Shown one piece after another: positions 9,387 to 19,385 of a DNA stretch of 64,000 bases. The stretch spans positions 62,001 to 126,000 of the forward strand of contig NZ_JAAUVI010000004.1 of NCBI RefSeq assembly GCF_021352225.1. Reading direction: 5' to 3'. A program made the translations under genes and the position numbers. Origin of the DNA: Methylobacterium sp. C25. Its GTDB lineage: Bacteria > Pseudomonadota > Alphaproteobacteria > Rhizobiales > Beijerinckiaceae. The notes beneath the pieces were generated by a model, which did no database searches, had not been told where the DNA came from, and saw only the letters and a list, made by a program, of their open reading frames with translations. Each line of letters opens with the position of its first letter. Within the stretch, counting starts at the first letter, position 1.

Positions 9387-10601
9387 ATGAACCCGGGCCT
9401 CTCCGGACGCGCCAGCCGGCCGCCCTTTTCGAAAACCGCCTTCGCCGCGTTCGGGCTCCTTGCCGTTCTGCCGATCGCAGTGCGCTTCTACTGGCCAGCC
9501 GGAAACGGCCTCGACGTAACGGGCTACCCGGTCGGCCGTGACTTCATCAACAACTGGGTCGGCCCGCGCCTCGCCTTCGGCGGCGAGATGGCGACGCTGT
9601 TCGACCTTACGGCCTATGCCGAGGCGATCGGCCGGGTCTTCGGCACGCCGCTGCCGTTCCACAACTGGGGCTATCCGCCCTTCTCGCTCCTGCTGTTGTG
9701 GCCCTTCGCGCAACTTCCGTATTTCGCGGCCCTCGCCGCATGGACCCTTCTGCTGTTCGGGGCCTTCGCCGCCGTGACGCTGAGCCAGGTGGCCGCCTCC
9801 GAGCGCCTGCGCGCCTTGCTGCTGCTCTTTCTTTCGCCGGCCTGCCTCATCAACACGATCGGCGGGCAGAACGGCTTCCTCACCGGCTTCCTCCTGGTCG
9901 GCGGCCTGCTCGCTCTTGAAAGGCGGCCTTGGCTCGCGGGCGTGCTGTTCGGCATGCTGACCTACAAGCCCCATCTCGGGCTGGTCCTGCCCTTCGTGCT
10001 GATCGCAATCGGTGCGTGGCGCACCATCGCTTCGGCTAGCCTCACCGCAATCGCGCTGGCCGGAATCTCGGCGGCCGTCTTCGGACTGGAGCCGTGGCGG
10101 GCCTATTTCACCACCGTCAGCGCCTTCCAGTTCGCGATCCTCGAACGGTTCGAGGGCTTCTTCACCTACATGATGGCCTCGGTATATGCCGGAGCACGGA
10201 CCTTCGGCCTATCCTCGCACGTGGCCTTCGCGCTTCAGGCGGCGGTGTCGCTGCCGGTCCTCGCGGCGACCGTCTGGGGCGCCCGCCGCTCGCAGGACGC
10301 TCGCCAGAGAACCACGCTCGTCGTCTGCGCCGTACCGCTGCTGACGCCTTACGCCTTCAACTACGACCTCACGGCCGTGGCCGCAGTGATCGTCTGGCGG
10401 CTGTGTGCTCCCGAGCCCGATCCAACGATCAACCGACGGTTGCTGGCCGCCTGGATGGTTCCGGCTCTGATGATGCCGCTGAACATGATCGGCGTGGGCA
10501 TCGCGCCGCTCGCGCTGATCGCGCTCTACCTGACCATCCTGCAGGAGATCGCCCGCCCCGCGCCTACCGAATTCCGGGCGCTCACGCCGGCCGCTGCGTG
10601 A
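9387..10601 (+). CDS. GT87-family (DUF2029) polytopic glycosyltransferase
   Basis: 404 residues, strongly hydrophobic, with about ten membrane helices. The early segment YPVGRDFINNWVGPRLAF and later NWGYPPFSLLLLWPF, INTIGGQNGFLTG and YKPHLGLVLPF match the DUF2029/GT87 pattern, in which an early Asp and the YPP and GQ motifs are conserved. These GT-C enzymes use polyprenyl-phosphate sugars at the outer face of the inner membrane, which fits the GT2 enzyme two genes upstream as donor maker. A GTG at 9384 directly precedes the chosen ATG. Confidence 0.85.
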   Translation: MNPGLSGRASRPPFSKTAFAAFGLLAVLPIAVRFYWPAGNGLDVTGYPVGRDFINNWVGPRLAFGGEMATLFDLTAYAEAIGRVFGTPLPFHNWGYPPFSLLLLWPFAQLPYFAALAAWTLLLFGAFAAVTLSQVAASERLRALLLLFLSPACLINTIGGQNGFLTGFLLVGGLLALERRPWLAGVLFGMLTYKPHLGLVLPFVLIAIGAWRTIASASLTAIALAGISAAVFGLEPWRAYFTTVSAFQFAILERFEGFFTYMMASVYAGARTFGLSSHVAFALQAAVSLPVLAATVWGARRSQDARQRTTLVVCAVPLLTPYAFNYDLTAVAAVIVWRLCAPEPDPTINRRLLAAWMVPALMMPLNMIGVGIAPLALIALYLTILQEIARPAPTEFRALTPAAA

Positions 10602-10615
10602 GAGAGGACCGCGCG

Positions 10616-12403
10616 ATGGCTGCCACTTCCCTTGCCGCAAGCGGAGACGCCCCCCAGCGCCGCAGCCTGCTCGACAGTCCGGTCCTGCCCTGGGCGCTGG
10701 CCGCCTACGGCGTGATCACACTGTACGGGACGGGTGACCTCACGGCGGCTCTGCACACGCTTCACCTCGGCGATACCGACGACGCCATGCGGCTCGTCGA
10801 GGTGCGTGACCTCGTCGCCGGCCAATCCTGGTTCGATCTGGTCGAGCACCGCTTCCTGCCGCCCGCCGGGGTCGCGAGCCACTGGTCGCGGCTGGTCGAC
10901 GCGCCGCTCGCCGCCGCGATCGCGGCGCTGACGCCGCTCATCGGCAGCTCGCTTGCCGAGCGCGTCACCACCGCGCTCTGGCCGCCGCTGCTGTTCCTCG
11001 TCTACGCGTTGGTCCTCGCGCGGGGCATGCGCGGGCTGTTCGCCGGCCGCGCTGCGATCTTTGCGATCTTCGCAGCGACGCAGACCGTCGGGCTGACGAT
11101 CCAATTCACCCCCGGGCGCATCGACCACCACAATCTTCAGGTGCTTCTTCTGCTCGGCGTAGGACTGTGCCTGATGCAGCCCGCACGTTCGTGGCGCGGC
11201 GGGGCCATCGCCGGCGTGCTCGCTGCGGGCTCCCTCGCCATCGGGCTCGAAGCGCTGCCGGCCATCGCCCTCGCCGGCCTTATCGTCGTCGCGGATTGGT
11301 GCCTTTCGGGACGCGCGGCGATGCCGGCCCTTGCCGGTTTCGGGCTCGCCCTCCTGGCGGCCGCGACGCTGCTATTCGGTGTCCAGACGGCTCCCGCGCT
11401 CTGGAGCACCAGCGCCTGCGACGCACTCTCGCCGCCCTGGCTCTGGCTGGCCGGGATCGGCGGACTGACCGCGCTGGCCGCGGCCGTGCTGAACCCCGAC
11501 CGCAGGGGCGCTCGGATCGGCCTGACCCTCGGCATCGGCCTTCTCGGCATCGCCGGGTTCGCGGCCCTGTTCCCGGCCTGCCTCCACGGCCCGTTCCCGA
11601 ACATGCCCGACCTCGTGCGCGCGCGCTGGCTCGATCGGGTCCGCGAGATGATGCCGATCTGGACGTTGCTCCGCGCGACCCCGGCGGAGGCGCTGGGCCT
11701 CACCGCGGCCCTGTTCGCCGCCACGGTCGCGGCCGTGGTGCTCGCGGCCACCGACACCGCCCATCGGCGACCACTGATCATCGCCAGTCTCTTCCTCGCC
11801 ATCGGTGCCGTGCAGGCCTGCCTTCAGCTTCGCGGGGCCTATGTCGCCTCCGGCATAATACCGATCATCGCGGGCATCTGCCTGGACCGGGCCCTCCCGC
11901 TCTCCCGCGCGACGCCGGCCGGCCGGATGGCCCGGATCGCGCTCCTCGCCTCGGTTCTGCTGCTCAACGGCCGTGCCTGGCTCGCAGTCGGCCGGCTCGG
12001 CGAGGAGATGGCGTCGCCGGTGGCGGCCGCGCAGCAATCCGGAGCGGCCGAGGCGAGCTGCAAGGCCGCGAATGCCTTCGCCGCGCTCGGCGCGCAGCCC
12101 ATCGGCACCGTGCTCGCGGCGATCGACCTCGGTCCCTATCTCCTGGCCTATACTCCCCATTCCATCGTCGCCGCGCCCTATCACCGCGCGACCGCCGGCC
12201 TGATTGCCGGCATCGCCGTGAGCGAGGGCACGCAGGAAGAGGTCCGCCGGCAGGCCGCCGCGACGGGTGCAGCCTATCTCGTTCTCTGCCCTGCCACGGA
12301 CGACGAGGGCTTCGCGGGCCGCCTCATCCATGGAGAGAAGGCGGACTGGCTCGAGCCGATTGCACTCGACGGGTCCCCACTCAAGGCGTGGCGCATTCGC
12401 TGA
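10616..12403 (+). CDS. GT-C-like polytopic membrane glycosyltransferase
   Basis: 595 residues with many membrane helices. The first periplasmic loop has GDTDDAMRLVEVRDL, then WFDLVEHR and HWSRLVD; next comes GRIDHHNLQ. Acidic first-loop residues and such HH/R motifs are typical of GT-C enzymes related to oligosaccharyl and mannosyl transferases. I placed the start at the ATG at 10616 because GAGAGGAC precedes it and the previous gene stops just upstream; the frame stays open far upstream inside GT87 but that is antisense-like filler. The acceptor is unknown. Confidence 0.8.
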   Translation: MAATSLAASGDAPQRRSLLDSPVLPWALAAYGVITLYGTGDLTAALHTLHLGDTDDAMRLVEVRDLVAGQSWFDLVEHRFLPPAGVASHWSRLVDAPLAAAIAALTPLIGSSLAERVTTALWPPLLFLVYALVLARGMRGLFAGRAAIFAIFAATQTVGLTIQFTPGRIDHHNLQVLLLLGVGLCLMQPARSWRGGAIAGVLAAGSLAIGLEALPAIALAGLIVVADWCLSGRAAMPALAGFGLALLAAATLLFGVQTAPALWSTSACDALSPPWLWLAGIGGLTALAAAVLNPDRRGARIGLTLGIGLLGIAGFAALFPACLHGPFPNMPDLVRARWLDRVREMMPIWTLLRATPAEALGLTAALFAATVAAVVLAATDTAHRRPLIIASLFLAIGAVQACLQLRGAYVASGIIPIIAGICLDRALPLSRATPAGRMARIALLASVLLLNGRAWLAVGRLGEEMASPVAAAQQSGAAEASCKAANAFAALGAQPIGTVLAAIDLGPYLLAYTPHSIVAAPYHRATAGLIAGIAVSEGTQEEVRRQAAATGAAYLVLCPATDDEGFAGRLIHGEKADWLEPIALDGSPLKAWRIR

Positions 12404-12556
12404 TCGGGCGGCCTGACCGGGCTATCAGGCGGCCGCCGACACTCGATTTTCGCCACAAAATCGCATCAGAGTGCCCCCTCGCGCCCGCGTCGATCCGGGA
12501 GGATCCGGCCCATCTCAACCACGGGCCTGACGCGCGAGACGAGATCAGGGTTTTCG

Positions 12557-13963
12557 ATGTTCCGCAGAAGCAAGACGCCTCCGCCCGCACCGGCGGCCTC
12601 CGAGGACGAGGGCGGCCCGGCCCTGCCGCAGCGCCTCGCGCCGCGCAGCCCGAGCGAGGCCTTGAAGCCAACCGCTGCGCCGCCCCCGCCTGAGCAGCCC
12701 GAGCGCGAGCGCGGCGGCTTCCTCGGCATGGTCAGCGGTCTCCTGACGCTGGCGGTTGTGCTCGCCATCGGCGCGATGATCGGGCTCACCATCGTGACGC
12801 GGGAATTCCGCGAGCCCGGGCCGCTCGCCAACGACAAGGTCGTGGTCATCGCCAGCCGCAGCGGCACCAGCGAGATCGCCGAGACCTTGAGCCGCGAGGG
12901 CGTGATCGACCACACCACGCTGTTCGAGCTCGCCGCGCGCTTCCGCGGCAAGGGCCCGCTCAAGCACGGCGAATACGTCTTCAAGGCCCATGCCAGCATC
13001 GATGACACCGTCGAGACGCTGACCAACGGCCGGCAGGTGCAGCACGCGATCACCTTCCCCGAGGGCCTGACCAGCGAGCAGATCGTCGGCCGCCTCAACG
13101 AGAACGACATCCTCACCGGCGAGATCAATGAGATCCCCGCCGAGGGCTCGCTCCTGCCCGACACCTACAAGTTCGAGCGCGGCGCCACGCGCCAGCAGAT
13201 CGTCAACCTGATGCGCGCCAAGCAGCGCGAGGTGCTGAACCAGATCTGGATGCGCCGCAGCACCGACGTTCCGGTGCGCACGCCGGCCGAGATGGTGACC
13301 CTCGCCTCCATCGTCGAGAAGGAGACCGGCCGGGCCGACGAGCGTCCGCGCGTCGCTGGCGTTTTCGTCAACCGCCTGAACAAGCGCATGAAGCTGCAAT
13401 CCGACCCGACGATCGTCTACGGTCTCGTCGGCGGCCGGGGGACGCTCGGGCGCGGCATTCAACGCGCCGAGATCGAACGCGCCACGCCCTACAACACCTA
13501 CGTGATCGAGGGCCTGCCGCCGGGTCCGATCGCCAATCCCGGCCGCGCCGCCCTCGAGGCGGTGGCCAACCCTTCGCGCACCAAGGACCTGTTCTTCGTT
13601 GCCGACGGCACCGGCGGCCACGCTTTTGCCGACAGCCTCGAAGGCCACCAGCGCAACGTCACCCGCTGGCGCCAGGTCGAGCGCTCGCGGCAGCAGGCCC
13701 AGCAGCCGGATGCCGGCGGTGTCGACAAGCTCGATCCGGGCGCCGGCGATCCAAACGCCGCGTCTCAGGCCCAACCTGGCCGCGCCTCGTCCACCGCGCC
13801 AGCATCGAACTCAGCCTACGCGGCGGACACCTCGACCATGGGCACCAACGGCCAGCGCTCCAAGGCATTCGATGCCTCCGAGGGCACTCGGCTCGATCCG
13901 CTCAAGAACCGCACCTATGACCTGACTTCGCCGAAAACGGTTCCGCAGCTGAAGAACCCTTGA
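12557..13963 (+). CDS. mltG: Endolytic murein transglycosylase MltG
   Basis: 468 residues. A cytoplasmic Pro-rich N-terminus is followed by one membrane helix (about 59-80), then the YceG domain. The catalytic glutamate is in ASIVEKETG (Glu254), followed by VAGVFVNRL and LQSDPTIVYG. The enzyme cuts nascent peptidoglycan strands to end their growth. The low-complexity C-terminal tail (about 375-468, rich in Ala, Gln and Ser) is outside the family core. It begins the usual mltG-yicC-gmk run. Confidence 0.95.
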   Translation: MFRRSKTPPPAPAASEDEGGPALPQRLAPRSPSEALKPTAAPPPPEQPERERGGFLGMVSGLLTLAVVLAIGAMIGLTIVTREFREPGPLANDKVVVIASRSGTSEIAETLSREGVIDHTTLFELAARFRGKGPLKHGEYVFKAHASIDDTVETLTNGRQVQHAITFPEGLTSEQIVGRLNENDILTGEINEIPAEGSLLPDTYKFERGATRQQIVNLMRAKQREVLNQIWMRRSTDVPVRTPAEMVTLASIVEKETGRADERPRVAGVFVNRLNKRMKLQSDPTIVYGLVGGRGTLGRGIQRAEIERATPYNTYVIEGLPPGPIANPGRAALEAVANPSRTKDLFFVADGTGGHAFADSLEGHQRNVTRWRQVERSRQQAQQPDAGGVDKLDPGAGDPNAASQAQPGRASSTAPASNSAYAADTSTMGTNGQRSKAFDASEGTRLDPLKNRTYDLTSPKTVPQLKNP

Positions 13964-14103
13964 TCGGGCGGCCATTCGGCTATCCATGATCAGCGCTCGC
14001 GTTCTGCCGGACCCGTCTTGGGCCAGCTCTGCGCGGGTGCTATGAGCCGGCTCCCCTGGGCGAGACGACGGGTTCGCCCCGAGACGAGGCCGCGCACAGC
14101 ACC

Positions 14104-14979
14104 ATGATCGCCAGCATGACGGGCTTCGCCCGCGCAGCCGGAACCACAGGCCCGGTGCAGTGGGTCTGGGAAGTCCGCTCCGTCAACGGACGCGGGCTCG
14201 ACGTGCGGGTGCGGGTGCCGAGCGGGTTCGATGGTCCCGGTGAGGCCGCCCGCGCGGCCCTGCAGAAGGCGCTTGCCCGCGGGCAGTGCCAGCTCTCGCT
14301 CAATCTGACCCGGCCGGAAGCCGCACCGCGCGTGCGCATCAACGAGGCACTCCTCGCCGATCTCGCGGCAGCCGTCTCTCGTGTCCCGCTTTCGGCGGGC
14401 CTGGGGCCGGCGACCCTCGACGGCCTGCTCGGCATCCGGGGCGTGATCGAGTCGGAGGATGAAGCCGGAACAGACCGGGATGCCCTCGACCGCGACCTCG
14501 CTGCGGCCGTGCAAGATCTGGTTTCAGACTTGGTCGAGATGCGAGCCACCGAAGGGCGCCAGCTCGCGGACATCGTCGGCGGCCAGCTCGCCGAGATGGA
14601 GCGCCTCACCGAGGCCGCCGACGCCTGCCCGGCCCGCAAGCCGGAGGCGGTACGCGCCCGCCTCGCGGCAGCGGTGGCATCCCTCGTGGAGAACGGCGCC
14701 CTCGATCCGGATCGCCTGCATCAGGAGGCAGTGCTGCTCGCCGCCAAGGCCGACGTGCGCGAGGAGCTCGACCGGCTGCGCGCCCATCTCTCCTCGGCCC
14801 GCGAATTGCTCGCGAAGGGTGGCGCCATCGGCCGTCGGCTCGACTTCCTGGCGCAGGAGCTCGGCCGCGAGGCCAACACCCTCTCTGCCAAGGCCAACGA
14901 CATCGCGCTCTCGCGGATCGGACTCGACTTGAAGGCCGTGGTGGAGCAATTCCGCGAGCAGGTGCAGAACGTCGAGTGA
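14104..14979 (+). CDS. yicC: YicC/YloC family endoribonuclease
   Basis: 291 residues, begins MIASMTGFARA, the invariant start of the family, and ends with the C-terminal DUF1732 region (GRRLDFLAQELGREANTLSAK). E. coli YicC is an endoribonuclease linked to small-RNA turnover; family function is otherwise thin. It lies between mltG and gmk, its usual neighbours. Confidence 0.93.
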   Translation: MIASMTGFARAAGTTGPVQWVWEVRSVNGRGLDVRVRVPSGFDGPGEAARAALQKALARGQCQLSLNLTRPEAAPRVRINEALLADLAAAVSRVPLSAGLGPATLDGLLGIRGVIESEDEAGTDRDALDRDLAAAVQDLVSDLVEMRATEGRQLADIVGGQLAEMERLTEAADACPARKPEAVRARLAAAVASLVENGALDPDRLHQEAVLLAAKADVREELDRLRAHLSSARELLAKGGAIGRRLDFLAQELGREANTLSAKANDIALSRIGLDLKAVVEQFREQVQNVE

Positions 14980-15008
14980 CGCTAGATCATGTCCGCGGTG
15001 AAGGATCG

Positions 15009-15680
15009 ATGAAGCAGAAGACCGCACCGACTCCCAGCCGGATCGAGCGACGCGGCCTGGTGCTGATCCTGTCGTCGCCCTCGGGCGCGGGTAAGACCAC
15101 GCTGACGCGCAGTATCGCCAATGCCGGCGGCTGGGGACTCGACCTCTCGATTTCGGCGACGACCCGTGAGCGCCGCCAATCCGAGATCGACGGGCAGCAT
15201 TATCACTTCATCGACCGCAGGGCCTTCGAGAATCTGCGCGATCGCGACGACCTGCTCGAATGGGCCGAGGTCCACGGCAACTTCTACGGCACGCCGCGCA
15301 GCCCCGTGGAGCAGGCCCTGGCCGAAGGCCGGGACATGATCTTCGACATCGACTACCAGGGCACCCGCCAGGTGCGGGAGCGCCTGCAGGACGACGTCGT
15401 CACGGTCTTCATCCTGCCGCCGAGCTTTTCGGAGCTGCGCCACCGCTTGGAACGCCGCGCCGAGGATTCCCCGGCAACCATCGAGAAGCGGCTCGCCAAC
15501 GCCCGCAACGAGATGCAGCGCTGGGTCGAATACGACTACGTCATCGTCAACGACGATCTCGACGAGTCCTTCCACGCGCTCGAATCGATCCTCGCCGCCG
15601 AACGCCTGAAGCGTGTGCGCCGCACCGGCCTCACCGCTTTCGTCGACGGCATGCTCGCGGAGCCGGCGAGCCTCGTCTGA
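15009..15680 (+). CDS. gmk: Guanylate kinase
   Basis: Phosphorylates GMP to GDP. 223 residues from the ATG at 15009. The P-loop is SSPSGAGKTT (Lys29); STTRERR-type (SATTRERRQSEIDG) and the EWAEVHGNFYG GMP-binding segments follow. A GTG at 14976 overlapping the yicC stop would add 11 residues, but GAAGGA sits at the right distance before 15009 and the shorter form matches the family. The 3' end overlaps a convergent gene by 145 bases. Confidence 0.94.
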   Translation: MKQKTAPTPSRIERRGLVLILSSPSGAGKTTLTRSIANAGGWGLDLSISATTRERRQSEIDGQHYHFIDRRAFENLRDRDDLLEWAEVHGNFYGTPRSPVEQALAEGRDMIFDIDYQGTRQVRERLQDDVVTVFILPPSFSELRHRLERRAEDSPATIEKRLANARNEMQRWVEYDYVIVNDDLDESFHALESILAAERLKRVRRTGLTAFVDGMLAEPASLV

Positions 15681-16156
15681 TCGAGTTCCAGGGCCTGCGC
15701 CTTGGCGAGCATCGTGAGCAGGCTCGGGACCTCCTTCGTGGAGATGTCGGCGATCCGCCAACCGCCCGGAGTGGCGACGAGCGTGTAGCGGACGCTGAGC
15801 GCGGTCTTCTCGATGGTGAAGCTGACGCTCGCCCGCGCGGCCTTGCCGTCGTTCTCTTGGACGGAGACCTTCGTATCCTTGAGCCCGGCATCGTCCTGGC
15901 ACGCACAGATCGGGTCGAAATCGAGGTTGCCGGCTTCTCCGCTTTTCGCTGCCTGGCGCAGGTCCTTGCGGACGCGGCCGAGCAACGGCTCGGCGAGCCA
16001 GTCCTGCGGCTTGCGGAAAACCGGGGATGTGCCGTCCTTGAGCGGGTAGTGGCCGTACAATGCAGTGAGCAAAACCTCGGGTGTGGCGGCCTCTGCGGCT
16101 TGCAGCGGGGATGTGCCGAGAAGCAGACCGCAAAGACCGAGAATGGGGGCTCTCAT
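15536..16156 (-). CDS. Exported DUF3828-like protein
   Basis: 206 residues with a signal peptide (MRAPILGLCGLLLGTSPLQA). The body (LLTALYGHYPLKDG, FDPICACQDD, VSVQENDGKAARASVSF, YTLVATPGGWRIADI) resembles DUF3828 periplasmic proteins, which have an NTF2/lipocalin-like look. The last 50 or so residues are Arg/Ser-rich and are encoded antisense to the end of gmk. They are unlikely to be part of the domain, so an ancestral stop may have been lost. Function unknown. Confidence 0.7.
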   Translation of the reverse strand: MRAPILGLCGLLLGTSPLQAAEAATPEVLLTALYGHYPLKDGTSPVFRKPQDWLAEPLLGRVRKDLRQAAKSGEAGNLDFDPICACQDDAGLKDTKVSVQENDGKAARASVSFTIEKTALSVRYTLVATPGGWRIADISTKEVPSLLTMLAKAQALELDQTRLAGSASMPSTKAVRPVRRTRFRRSAARIDSSAWKDSSRSSLTMT

Positions 16157-16320
16157 GCGCGTGGCTCCGTCGATCGAGCGATGCAGCGGCCCGCGGCTCG
16201 CAATCTGCCCTGTTCATCTCCATATCCGGTCTGCGCGATTTGCGCGCCTTACCCACCATTCGCTATGCACCTGCGGCCCTCGCAAGGCCCGATGCGACAC
16301 GACGCGCGAACGGAGACGTT

Positions 16321-17352
16321 ATGAGTTCCGGACAGCCCACGACATCGTCGATCCCGTCGGCCCCTATCGCCGAAGGCGCCGACGATGCGGTCCTGCCCTA
16401 TTCCGTGGAGCCGCTCGACCTGCGCGGCCGCGCCGTGCGGCTCGGGCCGTCCATCGACACCATCCTGCGACGACACGGTTATCCTGACCCGGTGGCGCGC
16501 CTGCTCGGGGAGGCCACGGCCCTGACGGCGCTGCTCGGCTCCTCGCTCAAGGGTGAGGGCCGGTTCCAGCTTCAGACCAAGACCGACGGCCCGGTCGAGA
16601 TGATCGTGGTCGATTTCGAGGCGCCCGATCGGCTGCGCGCCACCGCGCGCTTCGATGCCGAGCGCGTCGCGGCCCTGGACGCCAAGGCCAAGGCGGCCGA
16701 CCTGATCGGCCATGGGCATCTTGCCATGACCATCGACCAGGGTTCTGCCCAAAGCCGCTACCAGGGCATCGTCGCGCTGGAAGGGCAGGGGCTGGAAGAG
16801 GCCGCGCACCAATACTTCCGCCAGTCCGAGCAGATCCCGACGCGGGTGAGGCTGGCGGTGGCCGAGCAGGTCGAAGGCGGCGAGCAGCGCTGGCGGGCCG
16901 GAGGCCTGCTCATGCAGTTCCTGCCCTCCTCGCCCGAGCGCATGCGCCAGGCGGATCTCGATCCAGGCGACGCGCCGGAGGGGCACGAGCGGCTCGACGA
17001 GACTGGGCTGCCGGAGGACGACGCCTGGGTCGAGGCGCGCTCTCTGGCTGCCACGGTCGAGGATCACGAACTCGTCGATCCGGCAGTGTCGAGCGAGCGG
17101 CTGCTCTACCGGCTGTTCCACGAGCGCGGCGTGCGCGTGTTCGATGCTCAGCCGCTGATCGAGCAATGCCGCTGCTCGCGCGAGCGGGTGCTCGGCATGA
17201 TCCGCTCGTTCAGCGATCAGGAACGCCGGGACATGGTGGCCGATGACGGCAAGATCGGCATCACCTGCGAGTTCTGCTCACGCCACTACGTCGTCGATCC
17301 TGCCGAGGCCGAGGGTGAGGCTGCGCCGGAAGGCGACCAGAGCCATCACTGA
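16321..17352 (+). CDS. hslO: Hsp33 redox-regulated chaperone
   Basis: Cytoplasmic holdase switched on by oxidation and unfolding. 343 residues from the ATG at 16321, which starts a low-complexity lead followed by the Hsp33 fold (DDAVLPYSVEPLDLRGRAVRLG). The C-terminal zinc site is complete: Cys283-x-Cys285 and Cys316-x-x-Cys319. The frame is open upstream to 16081, but that part is antisense to the divergent exported protein. Confidence 0.94.
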   Translation: MSSGQPTTSSIPSAPIAEGADDAVLPYSVEPLDLRGRAVRLGPSIDTILRRHGYPDPVARLLGEATALTALLGSSLKGEGRFQLQTKTDGPVEMIVVDFEAPDRLRATARFDAERVAALDAKAKAADLIGHGHLAMTIDQGSAQSRYQGIVALEGQGLEEAAHQYFRQSEQIPTRVRLAVAEQVEGGEQRWRAGGLLMQFLPSSPERMRQADLDPGDAPEGHERLDETGLPEDDAWVEARSLAATVEDHELVDPAVSSERLLYRLFHERGVRVFDAQPLIEQCRCSRERVLGMIRSFSDQERRDMVADDGKIGITCEFCSRHYVVDPAEAEGEAAPEGDQSHH

Positions 17353-17477
17353 CGGGGGTGTGATCCTGACTGGATCCGTTCCATGTTAGGCGGAACTTCG
17401 CGGCGCAGCAGGTCGGCCACCACGTCCTTCGAGGAGGCGGCCGGCCGCGCCGGATCCTCGAGCAGAGCTTGGATCGC

Positions 17478-19301
17478 ATGGCCGACCTTCACCCCGAGAT
17501 CGCCGCCGTCACGGAGCGTGTCGTCGCGCGCTCGCGCGGCACGCGCCGCGCCTATCTCGACCTGATCGAGCGCGAGCGCGAGGCTGGCGTCCATCGCCCG
17601 ATGCTCGCCTGCGGCAACCTCGCCCACGGCTTCGCGGCCTCCGGCGAGGACAAGAAGGCGATCATCGCGGGCCGGGCGATGAATATCGGCATCGTCACCG
17701 CCTATAACGACATGCTCTCGGCCCATCAGCCGTACGGACGCTATCCGGACCAGATCAAAGTCTTTGCCCGTGAGGTCGGCGCCACCGCTCAGGTGGCGGC
17801 CGGCACGCCGGCGATGTGCGACGGGGTCACCCAGGGCCAGCGCGGCATGGAGCTGTCGCTGTTCTCCCGCGACACCATCGCCATGTCCGCCGCCGTCGGC
17901 CTGAGCCACGGCATGTTCGAGGGCGCGCTGCTGCTCGGCATCTGCGACAAGATCGTGCCCGGCCTGATGATCGGCGCCCTGCGCTTCGGTCATCTGCCGA
18001 TGATCCTGGTCCCGGCCGGCCCGATGCCCTCGGGGCTCGCCAACAAGGAGAAACAGCGCATCCGCCAGCTCTATGCGGAGGGCAAGGTCGGCCGTGCGGA
18101 ACTGCTGGAGAGCGAGTCCGCCTCCTATCACGGAGCTGGCACCTGCACCTTCTACGGCACCGCCAATTCCAACCAGATGATGATGGACGTGATGGGCCTG
18201 CACATGCCCGGTGCCTCCTTCATCAACCCGGGCACCAAGTTGCGCCAGGCGGTCACGCGCGCCGCCGTCCACCGGCTCACCGAGATCGGCTGGGGCGGCA
18301 ACGATTACCGCCCGATCGGCCATTGCGTGGACGAGAAGGCCATCGTCAACGCCATCGTCGGGCTTCTCGCCACGGGCGGTTCGACCAACCATGCCATCCA
18401 CCTGCCGGCGATGGCGCGCGCCGCCGGCATCCTGATCGACTGGGAGGATTTCGACCGGCTCTCGGCCGCCGTGCCGCTGATCGCCCGCGTCTATCCGAAC
18501 GGCGCCGGTGACGTGAATCACTTCCATGCGGCTGGCGGCATGTCCTACGTCATCGCCAGCCTGATCGATGCGGGGATGCTGCACGACGACATCCTGACCG
18601 TCTCCGGTGCGCGGCTGCGCGACCATGCCCGCGATCCCAAGCTCTCAGGCGAGGATCTGGTCTTCGAGGACGCCGTCGCCGACAGCCTCGACGACACGAT
18701 GCTGAGGAAGCCCGCCGCCCCGTTCCAGCCGGATGGCGGCATGCGGCTCGTGAAGGGCAATCTCGGCCGTGCCACCTTCAAGACGAGTGCCGTCGACGCC
18801 GCGCGCCGGACGATCGAGGCTCCGGCCCGCGTCTTCGACGACCAGGACGACGTCATCGCCGCCTTCAAGGCCGGCGAGCTCGAAAAGGACGTCGTGGTGG
18901 TGGTGCGCTTCCAGGGGCCCCGCGCCAACGGCATGCCGGAACTCCACAAGCTCACGCCGCCCCTCGGCGTGCTGCAGGATCGCGGCTTCAAGGTCGCGCT
19001 GGTGACGGACGGCCGCATGTCTGGAGCCTCCGGCAAGGTCCCGGCGGCGATCCATCTCAGCCCCGAGGGCGTCGGCGGTGGCCCGATCGGCCGCATCCGC
19101 GACGGCGACGTGATCCGGCTCTCGGCGGAGGAGGGGGTCCTCGAAGCGCTGGTCGATCCGGCCGAGTGGGATGCCCGCGAGGACGTCACCCGGCCCCCGC
19201 CCGGTCTCGGCACCGGTCGCGAGCTCTTTGCCTTCATGCGGCACGGAGCCGATGGCGCCGAGCAAGGTGCCTCGGCGATGCTGGCGGCGGCGGGACTTTG
19301 A
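17478..19301 (+). CDS. edd: 6-phosphogluconate dehydratase
   Basis: First committed step of the Entner-Doudoroff path: 6-phosphogluconate to 2-keto-3-deoxy-6-phosphogluconate. 607 residues, close to E. coli Edd (603). IlvD/Edd family cysteines for the [4Fe-4S] cluster are in LACGN (Cys45), ICDK (Cys156) and [10 protein letters not shown] (Cys223). I chose ATG 17478 over a TTG 9 bases upstream. The gene for the second enzyme, eda, follows after 84 bases. Confidence 0.96.
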   Translation: MADLHPEIAAVTERVVARSRGTRRAYLDLIEREREAGVHRPMLACGNLAHGFAASGEDKKAIIAGRAMNIGIVTAYNDMLSAHQPYGRYPDQIKVFAREVGATAQVAAGTPAMCDGVTQGQRGMELSLFSRDTIAMSAAVGLSHGMFEGALLLGICDKIVPGLMIGALRFGHLPMILVPAGPMPSGLANKEKQRIRQLYAEGKVGRAELLESESASYHGAGTCTFYGTANSNQMMMDVMGLHMPGASFINPGTKLRQAVTRAAVHRLTEIGWGGNDYRPIGHCVDEKAIVNAIVGLLATGGSTNHAIHLPAMARAAGILIDWEDFDRLSAAVPLIARVYPNGAGDVNHFHAAGGMSYVIASLIDAGMLHDDILTVSGARLRDHARDPKLSGEDLVFEDAVADSLDDTMLRKPAAPFQPDGGMRLVKGNLGRATFKTSAVDAARRTIEAPARVFDDQDDVIAAFKAGELEKDVVVVVRFQGPRANGMPELHKLTPPLGVLQDRGFKVALVTDGRMSGASGKVPAAIHLSPEGVGGGPIGRIRDGDVIRLSAEEGVLEALVDPAEWDAREDVTRPPPGLGTGRELFAFMRHGADGAEQGASAMLAAAGL

Positions 19302-19385
19302 CCAAACGCAACGCCGGCACATTGGCTCTGGATGGCTTTGCCTCCGGGGCTGCAATGGCGTCGAGACCGATCTGAGGAGACACGC

